This document shows, piece after piece, positions 32,824 through 42,692 of a stretch of DNA of 64,000 nucleotides. Every line of letters begins with the position of its first letter. Position 1 is the stretch's first letter. A program made the translations under genes and the position numbers. The stretch is from Mesorhizobium sp. B2-8-5 (GTDB lineage: Bacteria; Pseudomonadota; Alphaproteobacteria; Rhizobiales; Rhizobiaceae). The notes below the pieces were generated by a model. That model worked only from the letters and a program-made list of their open reading frames with translations. It was not told where the DNA came from and did not search any database. The DNA lies in assembly GCF_006440675.2 (NCBI RefSeq), contig NZ_CP083951.1, positions 4,001,501-4,065,500 of the forward strand. Reading direction: 5' to 3'.

Positions 32824-33967
32824 CCTTGCGCTGATCCGGCGGCAGCGCCGAGACCGGCGACACCGGCACCTTGGTGATCAGCCGCTTGATCGCATCCTGG
32901 TCGAGCCCGCCCTCGGTATTGGCGAGCGTTTCCGGATCGGCGCCGGGATCCGGCTTGGACGCCGGCACGGGAATGAAGGGCGCGGCCTCGCCGTCGGGCC
33001 GCGACTGTTCGGGATTGGGCGGGTTGCCGCCGATGATCGTGAAGTTGCCGGCTTGCGCGTTGCAGCCGCAGGTCGGCGGCCGTGAATAATTGGCCTGCTT
33101 GTAGAGATAGGCGGTCGGCAGCTCGCTGTAGGGTTGACCGGTCGCAGACGAAGTCATCGAGCCAGAGTCGTCGTCCATTCCACGCGAATAGAAGACTTGC
33201 ATTTCGGTGCCTGGGCAGCTCGATTCGCAGTTTTTCTGGTCGCGCTCGAAGTCGCCGATGGAAGCCGCGTTGGACATCGGGAAGAAATAGCCGTCGCAGG
33301 TGCGCACGCACATGGTGTGGAACTCGCCGCCCAGTCGCGGCAGGTCCATGCCGTCCGGCTGGTTGATGACGCGGCGGATGTTGCGCTCGCCGGGATCATC
33401 GGAAGGCACCTCCGAGTCCGGCATATCGGGGGCGTCGGGCGTTTCGAGCTGCTGGTCCTGGCGGCCGAAAAGCTGCTCGAACAGATTGCCGCCGCCATTG
33501 TCGCGGGCCGCCTCCCGAAGCGGGGCGCGGCGCGGCGCGATCTCGTCGTCGCGGCAGCCATTGGCGTCGAGCGCCGCCAGGATGCGGCTGCGGTCGCGCC
33601 GCGTGCCGCCGTCGGCCAGCCGCTCGCGCTTGGCCTGCAACGTGTCGAGATTGGCGTTCATGCGCTGGATCGAGGCATTGATCGCCGCGCATTGGCTGAC
33701 ATTTCGCGAAAACAGCGTGAAGCCGCAATTGGCGTCGCCCGCCCGGCTGCGGGCCTTGGCAAGCTGCTCGCGCTGGCGCTGGATGGCATCATCATATTTG
33801 CGCACGATGCCCGGCCCTCCGCCGCCACCGCGTGTCGCGGCGAGTTCGGCTTCGAGCTGCCTGCAAGCGCGCGAGGCCGCCTCGGACTCGGTCACGGCGA
33901 CGACCGAGCCTGCAAGCGCTGCAAGCAGCGCCATCAGGTGGGTCAGCTTCAACCCCGCGCCTTTCAT
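32741..33967 (-). CDS. DUF2865 domain-containing exported protein
   Basis: 408 residues from ATG 33967 with a signal peptide ([17 protein letters not shown], cleavage after SEA). The N-terminal part is a coiled coil ([15 protein letters not shown] ... [21 protein letters not shown]). The DUF2865 core is recognised by [46 protein letters not shown] and [18 protein letters not shown]; Cys residues are conserved and likely form disulfides in the periplasm. The C-terminal tail is Pro-rich and disordered. Function unknown; an SPOR-like or cell-wall-associated role is possible. The 3' end overlaps gltX by 83 bp on the opposite strand. Confidence 0.88.
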   Translation of the reverse strand: MKGAGLKLTHLMALLAALAGSVVAVTESEAASRACRQLEAELAATRGGGGGPGIVRKYDDAIQRQREQLAKARSRAGDANCGFTLFSRNVSQCAAINASIQRMNANLDTLQAKRERLADGGTRRDRSRILAALDANGCRDDEIAPRRAPLREAARDNGGGNLFEQLFGRQDQQLETPDAPDMPDSEVPSDDPGERNIRRVINQPDGMDLPRLGGEFHTMCVRTCDGYFFPMSNAASIGDFERDQKNCESSCPGTEMQVFYSRGMDDDSGSMTSSATGQPYSELPTAYLYKQANYSRPPTCGCNAQAGNFTIIGGNPPNPEQSRPDGEAAPFIPVPASKPDPGADPETLANTEGGLDQDAIKRLITKVPVSPVSALPPDQRKVRVVGPAFLPDPSAAIDLKAPAPKSAR

Positions 33968-34185
33968 CCGAAACCCCAAATCGCCTGTTCGACCCGAAGC
34001 TACGCTGCCGTGGTTAATCGACTATGCCAGAGTCGGAGCCACTGAGCTCAAGGACAATTCGGCGTGAAACGTTTTCAACCGGAAACACAACCTCCGTCGC
34101 CAGCCGCAAAACGCCGAGAGCCTAAAAAAGACGCTTTCGCGCGGGACCAATTGCGCGAATTCGGCTTGCAAGAGAGGGGCGATGC

Positions 34186-34827
34186 ATGATCCCGATTACC
34201 CGTCGAAGCGCGCTGCAGCTCGGCCTTCTGTTCCTGGCCGTGCCGTACGCGATGGCCAGAAAAGCCACGCCTGAGGCGATGGCGAAGATCGCCACGCCTG
34301 AATGGACCTTCAGGCTGGTCGATGCCGCGCGCAGGCAGATCGGCGTCACCACGCTCTACGATCCGACTTACACCCGCATCCCCTATCCCGGCGGCGATGT
34401 CGCGCAGGACCGGGGCGTGTGCACGGATGTCGTGATCCGAGCCTATCGCCACGCCTTCCGGCTCGACCTACAAAAGCTGGTGCATGAGGACATGCTGGCC
34501 GATTTCTCCGCCTATCCCAAGGCCTGGGGTTTGAAATCGACCGATCCGAACATCGACCACCGCAGAGTGCCCAATCTCGCCGTGTTCTTCGAACGGCGGG
34601 GGGCTTCGCTCGCCGTCAGCGACGATCCTGCCGACTATCAGCCGGGCGATCTCGTCACCCAGATGCTGCCCGGCAACCTGACGCATATCGCCATCGTCTC
34701 CACCAACCGCTCGACCGAGGCACCGGAACGGCCACTGGTCATCCACAATATCGGCCGGGGCGCCCGCGAGGAGGACACGCTCTTTGTCTTCAGGCGGACG
34801 GGGCATTTCCGCTTCGCGCCTGCCTAG
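34186..34827 (+). CDS. DUF1287 domain-containing protein (NlpC/P60-like fold)
   Basis: 213 residues with a twin-arginine-like or Sec signal start (TRRSALQLGLLFLAVPYAMA). The DUF1287 domain is complete: TTLYDPTYTRIPYPGGDVAQDRGVCTDVVIRAYR contains the presumed catalytic Cys, and PGDLVTQMLPGNLTHIAIVS the His, followed by PLVIHNIGRGAREEDTLF. The fold is related to NlpC/P60 cysteine peptidases acting on peptidoglycan. GAGAGGGG precedes the ATG. It points toward the convergent malic enzyme gene, with 17 bp between stops. Confidence 0.9.
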   Translation: MIPITRRSALQLGLLFLAVPYAMARKATPEAMAKIATPEWTFRLVDAARRQIGVTTLYDPTYTRIPYPGGDVAQDRGVCTDVVIRAYRHAFRLDLQKLVHEDMLADFSAYPKAWGLKSTDPNIDHRRVPNLAVFFERRGASLAVSDDPADYQPGDLVTQMLPGNLTHIAIVSTNRSTEAPERPLVIHNIGRGAREEDTLFVFRRTGHFRFAPA

Positions 34828-34844
34828 GCAGGCCTCAACACACC

Positions 34845-37169
34845 CTAACCCAGATCGACCACCGCCTGCGCCTTGTGCGCCGCCTCGACCACGGCTAGCG
34901 CGGTCATGTTGACGACGCCGCGCGAGGTCACCGACGGCGTCAATATATGCGCGGGCTTGTCCGTGCCGAGCAGGATCGGCCCGACATGCAGCGCGTCCAT
35001 CATGGCGCGCAGCGCCGTCAGCGTGATGTTGGCCGAATCGAGGTTCGGGAAGACCAGCAGATTGGCTTCGCCCTTCAGCCTGGAATGCGGATAGACGCGC
35101 TGGCGCAGATGCTCCGAAAGTGCTGTATCGGCATGCATTTCGCCGTCGCACTGCAAGCCGGGCGCGATGCGGCCGAGGATTTCCGCCGCGCGGCGCATCT
35201 TCAGCGCGCTCGGGGAATCGCGCGAGCCGAAATCCGAATGCGACAGAAGCGCTGCCTTCGGCTCGATGCCGAAGCGCTGGATTTCCTCCGCCGCCAGCAC
35301 CGTCATTTCGGCGATCTCCTCCGCGGTCGGGTCGACCGAGACATGTGTGTCGGTGAGGAAGATGATGCCACGCTGCGAGATCAGCATCGACAGCGTCGAC
35401 AGGTCATGATCCTTGATGCCGGCGCGCGGCCCGATGATCAGCGTGACATTGCGCAGATGCCGCTCGAAGCGGCCTTCGAGGCCGCAGACCATGGCGTCCG
35501 CGTCGCCGCGCTTCAGCGCCAGGGCCGCGATCACCGTGTTGTCGGTGCGCACCATGGTGCGGGCCGCTTCCGTCGTCACGCCGCGGCGGCCGGCCAGTTC
35601 GATCAGGAGGTCGACATAGTGGCGATAGCGCGGATCGTCCTCCGGGTTGATCAGGGCGAAATCGACGCCCGGCCGGATGCGCAGGCCGTAGCGCTTCAGC
35701 CTGACCTCCACCACATGCGGGCGGCCGATCAGGGTCGGTTCGGCGATGCCTTCCTCCAGCACCACCTGCGCCGCGCGCAGCACGCGCTCGTCCTCGCCGT
35801 CGGCATATATGACACGCTTGGCGCTTGAAGCCTTGGCCGAGGAGAACACCGGCTTCATCACCAGGCCGGAGCGGAAGACGAAGCGGTTCAGCTTGTCGAT
35901 ATAGGCGGCGAAGTCGGCGATCGGTCGCGTCGCGACGCCGGTGTCGCAGGCAGCCTTGGCCACCGCCGGCGCGATGCGCAGGATGAGGCGCGGGTCGAAG
36001 GGCGAGGGGATCAGGAAATCAGGACCGAACATCGGGGTCTCGCCGGAATAGGCGCGCGCCGCGACATCCGATGGCTCCTCGCGCGCAAGGGCGGCGATCG
36101 CGCGGACCGCCGCCATCTTCATCTCCTCGTTGATGGCGCTGGCGCCGCAATCGAGCGCGCCGCGGAAGATGTAAGGAAAGCAAAGCACGTTGTTGACTTG
36201 ATTGGGAAAATCCGAGCGCCCGGTGCAGATCATGGCGTCCGGCCGCGCGGCTCTTGCCGCTTCCGGCATGATCTCGGGATTAGGGTTGGCCAAAGCCAGG
36301 ATCAGCGGCTTCGGCGCCATATGCCGCAGCAGCTCCGGCTTCAGCACGCCGGCGGCGGAAAGGCCGAGGAAGACGTCGGCACCGGGAATGACGTCGGCCA
36401 GCGTGCGCGCCTCGGTATCCTTCACATACGGGTCTTTCCAGCGATCCATCTCCTCGACGCGGCCCTTGTGGGCGACGCCGAAACGGTCGGTCACCCAGAT
36501 GTTTTCGACCTTGGCGCCGAGCGAGACCAGAAGGTTGAGGCAGGCGAGCGCCGCGGCACCCGCGCCGGAAGTGACAATCTTGATGTCGGAGATTGCCTTG
36601 CCGGCCAGTTCCAGCCCGTTGAGCACCGCGGCTGCAACGATGATCGCGGTGCCGTGCTGGTCGTCGTGGAAGACCGGGATGCCCATGCGGGCTTTCAGCC
36701 GCTCCTCGACCTCGAAACATTCAGGCGCCTTGATGTCCTCGAGGTTGATGCCGCCGAAGGTCGGTTCGAGCGCCGCGACGGTCTCGACCATGCGCTCGAT
36801 CTCCGGCGCGTCGATCTCGATGTCGAAGACGTCGATGCCGGCGAATTTCTTGAACAGCACCGCCTTGCCTTCCATCACCGGCTTGGAGGCGAGCGGACCA
36901 ATATTGCCGAGCCCAAGCACGGCGGAGCCATTGGAAACGACGCCAACGAGGTTGGCGCGCGCGGTGTAATCGGCGGCGGTGGCGGGATCGTCGCGGATCT
37001 CGAGGCAGGGCGCGGCCACCCCCGGCGAATAGGCAAGCGCCAGGTCGCGCTGGTTGCCGAGCGGCTTCGTGGCCTGGATTTCGAGCTTTCCCGGCGTCGG
37101 GTGCTTGTGGAAGAAGAGGGCGGCCTCGTCGAGGTCCGACCGGGCCGTTTTCTTGCTCTCGCCGTCCAT
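34845..37169 (-). CDS. Malic enzyme with C-terminal phosphotransacetylase-like domain
   Basis: 774 residues. The N-terminal malic enzyme domain has [39 protein letters not shown], a catalytic Lys/Asp region [22 protein letters not shown] and a dinucleotide-binding fold ([14 protein letters not shown]). From about residue 440 a phosphotransacetylase-like domain follows ([34 protein letters not shown]) that is regulatory and not catalytic in the characterised family members. The enzyme converts malate to pyruvate with reduction of NAD(P); rhizobia have an NAD form (Dme, needed for nitrogen fixation in S. meliloti) and an NADP form (Tme). Which of the two this is could not be decided. Confidence 0.93.
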   Translation of the reverse strand: MDGESKKTARSDLDEAALFFHKHPTPGKLEIQATKPLGNQRDLALAYSPGVAAPCLEIRDDPATAADYTARANLVGVVSNGSAVLGLGNIGPLASKPVMEGKAVLFKKFAGIDVFDIEIDAPEIERMVETVAALEPTFGGINLEDIKAPECFEVEERLKARMGIPVFHDDQHGTAIIVAAAVLNGLELAGKAISDIKIVTSGAGAAALACLNLLVSLGAKVENIWVTDRFGVAHKGRVEEMDRWKDPYVKDTEARTLADVIPGADVFLGLSAAGVLKPELLRHMAPKPLILALANPNPEIMPEAARAARPDAMICTGRSDFPNQVNNVLCFPYIFRGALDCGASAINEEMKMAAVRAIAALAREEPSDVAARAYSGETPMFGPDFLIPSPFDPRLILRIAPAVAKAACDTGVATRPIADFAAYIDKLNRFVFRSGLVMKPVFSSAKASSAKRVIYADGEDERVLRAAQVVLEEGIAEPTLIGRPHVVEVRLKRYGLRIRPGVDFALINPEDDPRYRHYVDLLIELAGRRGVTTEAARTMVRTDNTVIAALALKRGDADAMVCGLEGRFERHLRNVTLIIGPRAGIKDHDLSTLSMLISQRGIIFLTDTHVSVDPTAEEIAEMTVLAAEEIQRFGIEPKAALLSHSDFGSRDSPSALKMRRAAEILGRIAPGLQCDGEMHADTALSEHLRQRVYPHSRLKGEANLLVFPNLDSANITLTALRAMMDALHVGPILLGTDKPAHILTPSVTSRGVVNMTALAVVEAAHKAQAVVDLG

Positions 37170-37331
37170 CCGGCCCTCCCTCTGTTCCTGATTTGGAGCC
37201 TTTTAGCATGCGCCGACGAGTTTTCGCGACGGCAAATCGCGGACCCCGGTCTTCACAATGCCGGAGCGAAAATAATCAACCGATTCCAGACGGTTGGCTC
37301 GGAAGCCTCAGGCGTATTGGATTGGCGGCGG

Positions 37332-38111
37332 TCAAAACGCGCTGACGTAGAGACCGCCGTCGACCGGGATGTTCTGGCCGGTGAGGTAGCCGGCATGGAC
37401 GGAGCAGAGGAAGGCGCAGATCTGACCGAATTCCTCCGGCGTGCCGAGACGTTTTGCCGGCACGTCGGCGCTGATGCGGGCCTTGCGCGCGGCGGCCGCG
37501 GCCGGGTCTTCCTCGGTGCCGGCCTCATGCGGGCCGCGCAGCCGGTCGGTATCGAGCTTGCCGGGCAAGAGGCTGTTGATGGTGACGTTGCGGTCGATCA
37601 CCGTGCGCGCCACGCCGGCGAGGAACGAGGTCAGGCCGGCGCGCGCGCCGGACGACAGGTCGAGGCCGGGGATCGGCACATAGACCGACAGCGAGGTGAT
37701 GTTGACGATGCGGCCGAAGCCGCGCTTGGCCATGCCGCCGATCACCGCCTGGACGAGTTCGATCGGCGTGACCATGTTCTGCGTAACGCCCTCGAGGATC
37801 TTTGCGCGGTCGAGCTCGCGAAAATCGCGCAGCGGCGGGCCGCCATTGTTGTTGACCAGGATGTCGGGGTCTGGGCAGGCGGCGAGTATCGCTTTCTGCA
37901 CATCCGGCTTCGACACGTCGCCGGCAACTTCGATGACCTTGACGCCGAACCGGTCGCGGATGTCCTTGGCGGTCTTGGCCACCAGTTCGGCGTTGCGACC
38001 GTTGACGACGAGATCGACGCCGGCTTCGGCAAGCGCAATGGCGCAGCCGCGCCCCAGTCCCTTGCTCGAGGCGCAGACGATGGCCTTCTTCCCGCGAATG
38101 CCGAGATCCAT
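37332..38111 (-). CDS. SDR family oxidoreductase with atypical active site
   Basis: 259 residues from ATG 38111. The Rossmann fold is clear: KKAIVCASSKGLGRGCAIALAEAGVDLVVNGRN, DILVNNNGGPP (NNAG-like), IVNITSLSVYVPIPG and a C-terminal TGQNIPVDGGLY. The dinucleotide motif reads ASSKGLGRG rather than TGxxxGxG, and where Y-x-x-x-K is expected the sequence is LSSGARAGLTSFL, with no Tyr-Lys pair. It belongs to the SDR subgroup often annotated as 3-oxoacyl-ACP reductase-like, but classical catalysis is doubtful. It runs in the same direction as the malic enzyme, 162 bp upstream of it, and is divergent from the phosphoesterase at 38232. Confidence 0.88.
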   Translation of the reverse strand: MDLGIRGKKAIVCASSKGLGRGCAIALAEAGVDLVVNGRNAELVAKTAKDIRDRFGVKVIEVAGDVSKPDVQKAILAACPDPDILVNNNGGPPLRDFRELDRAKILEGVTQNMVTPIELVQAVIGGMAKRGFGRIVNITSLSVYVPIPGLDLSSGARAGLTSFLAGVARTVIDRNVTINSLLPGKLDTDRLRGPHEAGTEEDPAAAAARKARISADVPAKRLGTPEEFGQICAFLCSVHAGYLTGQNIPVDGGLYVSAF

Positions 38112-38231
38112 GACGTTTTCTCCTGATTGACTTGCGCGCAAGCTAGCGCCTGGGCTGGATCAACCGCAACCGTCATACGGTTGTTGCATGAATCGGGGCA
38201 TAGGCACGCGAAAGCAAAGGGTAAAATCGTC

Positions 38232-39062
38232 ATGTCAGACCCAGAGCCCCGCACTTTCCGCGCCCTGTTCATTTCCGACGTGCATCTCGGCTCGAAAGCG
38301 GCCAAGGCCGATTTCCTGATCGACTTCCTGCGCTATCACGACGCCGAAATCATCTATCTGGTCGGCGATATCGTCGACGGCTGGCGGCTGCGGCGCAGCT
38401 GGCACTGGCCGCAGAGCCACAACGACGTGGTTCAGAAGCTGCTGCGCAAGGCGCGCAAGGGCGCTTCGATCACCTACATCGCCGGCAATCACGACGAATT
38501 CGCCCGCCAGTTCCAGGGCGTGCATTTCGGCGGAATCGTCGTCGCCGACCGCGCCATCCATGAGACCGCCGACGGCCGGCGCCTGCTGGTTATCCACGGC
38601 GACCAGTTCGACACGGTGGTGCACAACCAGCGCTGGCTCGCCTATCTCGGCGACTATGCCTATGACACGGCGATGGTGATCAATCGGGTGGTGACCAAGC
38701 TGCGCCACCTGCTCGGCCTGCCTTACTGGTCGTTCTCGTCATGGGCGAAGGTCAAGGTCAAGAAGGCGGTGAACTTCATCGGCTCGTTCCAGACCGTGCT
38801 TTCAGAAGAGGCACGGCGCTCGCATGTCGACGGCGTGATCTGCGGCCACATCCATCACGCCGCGATCGAAAGCTATGGCGACGTGCAGTACATCAACACC
38901 GGCGACTGGGTGGAAAGCTGCACGGCGGTGGTCGAGCATTTCGATGGCCGCATGGAGATCCTGACTTGGGCGCATGTCCTCCCTGAGACCACCGCAGGCA
39001 GCGACGTGCTGGTGCCGGTCGACATCATCGACCTGAAAGGCAGGGCGGCTCAGGCGGCTTGA
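38232..39062 (+). CDS. UDP-2,3-diacylglucosamine diphosphatase-like metallophosphoesterase (LpxH family)
   Basis: 276 residues from ATG 38232. Metal-binding motifs of calcineurin-like phosphoesterases occur in order: FISDVHLGS (D-x-H), YLVGDIVDGW (G-D), AGNHDE (G-N-H-D), VIHGDQFDTV (H-G-D) and ICGHIHHAAI (G-H-x-H). The closest named family is LpxH, which hydrolyses UDP-2,3-diacylglucosamine in lipid A synthesis; alphaproteobacteria usually use LpxI, so this protein may instead act on a related lipid or UDP-sugar. The RSWHWPQSHNDVVQKLLRKARKG segment is typical of the rhizobial group. It seems to be a stand-alone gene. Confidence 0.85.
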   Translation: MSDPEPRTFRALFISDVHLGSKAAKADFLIDFLRYHDAEIIYLVGDIVDGWRLRRSWHWPQSHNDVVQKLLRKARKGASITYIAGNHDEFARQFQGVHFGGIVVADRAIHETADGRRLLVIHGDQFDTVVHNQRWLAYLGDYAYDTAMVINRVVTKLRHLLGLPYWSFSSWAKVKVKKAVNFIGSFQTVLSEEARRSHVDGVICGHIHHAAIESYGDVQYINTGDWVESCTAVVEHFDGRMEILTWAHVLPETTAGSDVLVPVDIIDLKGRAAQAA

Positions 39063-39260
39063 ATGCAGCTGCCTTTTCCGGTTCCGCCTGCTTTCCTGGT
39101 CGCGCTGACATGAGGCGCGAGCCGCGCTCGCTCCCAGGCCCCGTCCGTCAACAGCTTTGCTCTTGATCGATTGATCCAGCCAGTTCCGCCGCGCTTTGCC
39201 TCATGTTAGGGATCGAGACACGTTGCATGGGTGTCGTATGCAGCGAAATTGGATCGATTC

Positions 39261-40475
39261 ATGTCGCTGCCGCCGCTATCGCCAGAACAACTTGTCAAGC
39301 CAAGCCATTTCGAACTGCGCATGAGCCTGATCTTCGCGACCTTGTTCGTGTCGCAAGGTACCCATCTGCCTTATTTTCCGCTCTGGCTGCAGGCGAAAGG
39401 TTTTCATGCCGAGCAGATCGCGGTCATCCTGGCGGCGCCAATGTTCCTGCGTGTCGTGACAACGCCGGTGCTGACCGCGTTCGCCGACCGCGCGAATGAC
39501 CGAGCCAATGTCTATATCGCATTGGTCGCCGGCTCGATGGTCGTCTCCGCCGGCTATTTCCTGCCGGCCACCTACGCCATAGTGCTCGCCGTCTCGCTTT
39601 TGCTGACGATCGTCTGGACGCCGCATTCGCCGATGGCCGATTCGCTGGCGTTGTCAGGCGTGCGGCGCTTCGGCTCGAATTACACGGCGATGCGCAAATG
39701 GGGCTCGATCTCGTATCTCGGCGCCAATGTCGTGGGTGGCTTCATCCTGGCGGCCACGGGTCCGCAGGCGGTTCCGGCCATCATCTTCATTGCGCTCGGC
39801 GCGGCGCTGGTCGCGGCGCTGCTGTCGCCGCGCATGGGGCGACCGCGCAAGGCCTCGCCGCTTTCGGCGACCGAGATCCAGCATAAGGCGCCGAGCCTGT
39901 TCAACGCCTATTTCCTTTATTTCACGCTTGGCGTCGGCATCATCACCGCCAGCCACGCCTTCCTCTACGGCTTCGTCTCGATCTATTGGAAATCGATCGG
40001 CATAGGCGATTCCGTCGTTGGCCTGCTATGGGCTTGGGGCGTGGTCTCCGAAGTTTGCATGTTCCTGTTTTTCAACCGTATTTTTGCGTCCATCTCGGTC
40101 GTCAGGGTAATGGTGATCGCCGGTATCGGTTCGATCGTGCGCTGGATCGCCTTTCCGCTGGTCTGGCCGCTCGGCCTGGGCGTCGCCGGCTTCTTCCTTG
40201 TTCAGACGCTGCATTCGGTGTCGGTGGCAATGGTGTTGATCGGCCTGCAGAAGATGATCGGCGAGACGGTCTCCGAAGAGCGCACGGGTGCTGCGCAAGG
40301 CATCGCCTATTTCTTCAACGGCTTCTTCATGGCGGCGGTGACGCTGGCTTCCGGCCCCCTTTATGAGCGGCTTGGCGTCGACGGTTTCCTGGCGATGATC
40401 CCGATCGCGATCATCGGCATGGTGCTGATAGGCCTCGCTTCCCGCTCAGCCCCAAAGCACCCGCTCAGGGGGTGA
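39261..40475 (+). CDS. MFS transporter (HcaT/phenylpropionate permease-like)
   Basis: 404 residues with about twelve hydrophobic segments. The N-terminal FELRMSLIFATLFVSQGTHLPYFPLWLQAKGF and the loop FADRANDRANVYIAL, then VRRFGSNYTAMRKWGSISYLGAN, match the MFS_1-like group that includes the 3-phenylpropionate permease HcaT and the nucleoside/lipid transporters of the LacY fold. The Y-W/R-K-W-G-S motif of that group is conserved. ATG 39261 is preferred; GTG 39231 is an alternative. Substrate cannot be predicted. Its last 30 bp overlap the 3' end of the convergent dgcA gene. Confidence 0.88.
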   Translation: MSLPPLSPEQLVKPSHFELRMSLIFATLFVSQGTHLPYFPLWLQAKGFHAEQIAVILAAPMFLRVVTTPVLTAFADRANDRANVYIALVAGSMVVSAGYFLPATYAIVLAVSLLLTIVWTPHSPMADSLALSGVRRFGSNYTAMRKWGSISYLGANVVGGFILAATGPQAVPAIIFIALGAALVAALLSPRMGRPRKASPLSATEIQHKAPSLFNAYFLYFTLGVGIITASHAFLYGFVSIYWKSIGIGDSVVGLLWAWGVVSEVCMFLFFNRIFASISVVRVMVIAGIGSIVRWIAFPLVWPLGLGVAGFFLVQTLHSVSVAMVLIGLQKMIGETVSEERTGAAQGIAYFFNGFFMAAVTLASGPLYERLGVDGFLAMIPIAIIGMVLIGLASRSAPKHPLRG

Positions 40476-41429
40476 AACCAGCGATCCCCGGTAGACAAGG
40501 CCGGGCTCGCGGTCGCGCGCAAGCAGCAGCGGGCCGTCGAGGTCGACGAAGTCCGCGTCCTGCGCCAGGAGCACCGCCGGCGCCATGGCGAGCGAGGTGC
40601 CGACCATGCAACCCACCATGATGCCGAAGCCAAGGTCGCGCGCGCGGTCGCGCAGCTTCAACGCCTCTGTCAGGCCGCCGGATTTGTCGAGCTTGATGTT
40701 GACGGCGTCGTAGAGGCCGACCAGCGCATCGAGGTCTTTCGCCGCATGAACGCTTTCGTCGGCGCAGACCGGCACCGGATGTGCAATCCGGCGCAGGATG
40801 TCGTCCTTGCCCGCCGGCAGCGGCTGCTCGACCAGCGTGACGCCGTGTTGCGCGGCGAAAGCGAGGTTCGCCTCGATATTTTCGTCGGTCCAACCCTCAT
40901 TGGCATCCAGGATGATGCGGCTTTCGGGAGCGGCTTCCGTCACCGCGCGGATTCTGGCCATGTCGTTGTCGCCGCCGATCTTGACCTTCAGCAAGGGCCG
41001 CGTGGCGTTGGCGCGCGCCTGCGCGGCCATGGCCTCCGGTGTGGCGAGCGACAGGGTGTAGGCGGTTTCCAGCGGCCTGGTCGGAACGGCCCCGATCGCC
41101 ACCGCCACCGGCGTGCCGGTGAGCTTGGCTTCCAAGTCCCATAACGCGCAGTCGATGGCGTTTCGCGCGGCGCCCGCGGACATGGCCGCAAGCAGGGCGG
41201 TCCGGTCGATGCCGGCGACGATCCGATCACACATGGCTTCGATGGCCGCGCGCACCCCCTCCATGGTCTCGCCGTAGCGCTTGTAGGGCACGCATTCGCC
41301 ACGGCCGGAACGTCCCCCGTCAGCGATCGTTACGGTGATGACTTCGGCCTCGGTTTTGGATCCGCGCGAGATGGTGAAGGTGCCGGCGATCGGAAATCGC
41401 TCCATTTCGACCGAAATGACACGCGCCAT
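40446..41429 (-). CDS. dgcA: N-acetyl-D-Glu racemase / dipeptide epimerase (enolase superfamily)
   Basis: 327 residues from ATG 41429. Enolase-superfamily, muconate-lactonising subgroup: N-terminal capping domain (FPIAGTFTISRGSKTEAEVI, GRGECVPYKRYGET), then the barrel with LLKVKIGGDND (K-x-K general base), RIILDANEGW (metal Asp), VEQPLP (Glu), VCADES (Asp) and AVNIKLDKSGGL (second catalytic Lys). This matches L-Ala-D/L-Glu epimerases and the DgcA enzymes that epimerise N-acetyl-D-glutamate in D-glutamate use. Its usual partner DgcN is not found beside it. It is divergent from the Mla operon, with 77 bp between the starts. Confidence 0.88.
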   Translation of the reverse strand: MARVISVEMERFPIAGTFTISRGSKTEAEVITVTIADGGRSGRGECVPYKRYGETMEGVRAAIEAMCDRIVAGIDRTALLAAMSAGAARNAIDCALWDLEAKLTGTPVAVAIGAVPTRPLETAYTLSLATPEAMAAQARANATRPLLKVKIGGDNDMARIRAVTEAAPESRIILDANEGWTDENIEANLAFAAQHGVTLVEQPLPAGKDDILRRIAHPVPVCADESVHAAKDLDALVGLYDAVNIKLDKSGGLTEALKLRDRARDLGFGIMVGCMVGTSLAMAPAVLLAQDADFVDLDGPLLLARDREPGLVYRGSLVSPPERVLWG

Positions 41430-41506
41430 AATTTTCTTCTCCGGCTGTGCGACACCAGTCTGCCGGCAAATCGACACGCCAGTCCGGTCACGCTAAACAG
41501 GACGCC

Positions 41507-42691
41507 ATGTTGACCATTCGCAAACGCGACGCAAGCGGCGAGGCCAAGGACGCCGAGCATCGGCCACGCGTTGCCGTGGGCGAGGAAGGAGGCGTGCTGG
41601 GCTGCGCCTTTTCCGGTGTGTGGACGACGCGCACCGTGGCTCTGGTCGATGCCGACATGCGCAAGATCGAGGGGAAAAGCGGCGCAAAGCAGCTGATGCT
41701 CGATCTTTCCCACATCGAAAAGATGGACACAGCCGGCGCCTGGCTTATCGACCGACTGGCGAGCGCCTTCGAGAAGAAAGGCGTCGAGGTCCATTTGCAG
41801 GGGCAGAGCGAGATCGCCTCGATCCTGCTCGGCGCTGTCGGCGATGCGGTTCGCCGTGAGCCCGAATCGGGCCCGTCCGGGCCGCCCAACATCATCCTGC
41901 GCGCGCTGGAGCTGGTTGGCCGGCGGGTCTATGAGATGCGCGACGATTTCCTCGCTTCGATGAACATCCTCGGCGCCACGATCCGCGGCGCGCAGATGAA
42001 GCTTGGCCGCGGCCACGCGGTCAACCTGGCCGCGATCTTCAACCAGATCGATCGCATGGGCGTCGGCGCGATACCGGTGGTGGTGCTGATGTCGGCCATT
42101 GTCGGCGCCATCGTCGCCCAGCAGGGCGCCTACCAGCTCAGCTATTTCGGCGCCAACATCTTCGTCGTCGACCTGGTCGGGGTGCTGATCCTGCGCGAGC
42201 TCGGCGTGCTGATGACGGCGATCATGCTCGCGGGACGTTCAGGCAGCGCCATCACCGCCGAGATCGGCTCCATGAAGATGCGCGAGGAAGTCGACGCGCT
42301 GAAGGTGATCGGCCTCAATCCGATCGGCGTGCTGGTCTTTCCGCGGCTCGTCGCGTTGGTGATCGGGCTGCCGTGCCTCACCATCATCGCCAATTTCGCC
42401 GCGCTTGCCGGCGGCATCGTCGCCGCCTGGCTCTATTCCGATATTCCACCGGCCGCGTTCATCGACAGGCTGCGCGTCGCCATCGATCTCAGCACCATCT
42501 TTGCCGGCCTGATCAAGGCGCCGTTCATGGCCCTGATCATCGGCATCATTGCCTCGGTCGAGGGCATGAAGGTCGGCGGCAGCGCCGAATCGCTCGGCCT
42601 GCACGTGACCGCATCGGTGGTGAAGTCGATCTTCGTCGTCATCATCCTCGACGGGCTTTTCGCCATGTTCTACGCAGCGATCGGGTTCTGA
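41507..42691 (+). CDS. MlaE-type ABC permease with fused N-terminal STAS domain
   Basis: 394 residues. Residues about 20-125 form a STAS domain (KQLMLDLSHIEKMDTAGAWLIDRLASAFEKKGVEVHL), corresponding to the separate MlaB of E. coli. The rest is a MlaE permease with five to six membrane segments and the MlaE family motif region RELGVLMTAIMLAGRSGSAITAEIGSMKMREEVDALKVIGLNP (coupling helix). It is part of a phospholipid transport system between inner and outer membrane. CAGGA lies about 6 nt before ATG 41507. The ATPase gene follows after 1 bp. No MlaC or MlaA gene is in this operon. Confidence 0.93.
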   Translation: MLTIRKRDASGEAKDAEHRPRVAVGEEGGVLGCAFSGVWTTRTVALVDADMRKIEGKSGAKQLMLDLSHIEKMDTAGAWLIDRLASAFEKKGVEVHLQGQSEIASILLGAVGDAVRREPESGPSGPPNIILRALELVGRRVYEMRDDFLASMNILGATIRGAQMKLGRGHAVNLAAIFNQIDRMGVGAIPVVVLMSAIVGAIVAQQGAYQLSYFGANIFVVDLVGVLILRELGVLMTAIMLAGRSGSAITAEIGSMKMREEVDALKVIGLNPIGVLVFPRLVALVIGLPCLTIIANFAALAGGIVAAWLYSDIPPAAFIDRLRVAIDLSTIFAGLIKAPFMALIIGIIASVEGMKVGGSAESLGLHVTASVVKSIFVVIILDGLFAMFYAAIGF

Positions 42692-42692
42692 G

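Noticed and set aside
34947..38126. Long plus-strand frames antisense to the malic enzyme and SDR genes
   Set aside because: Shadows of two clearly recognised minus-strand enzymes; no family resemblance of their own.
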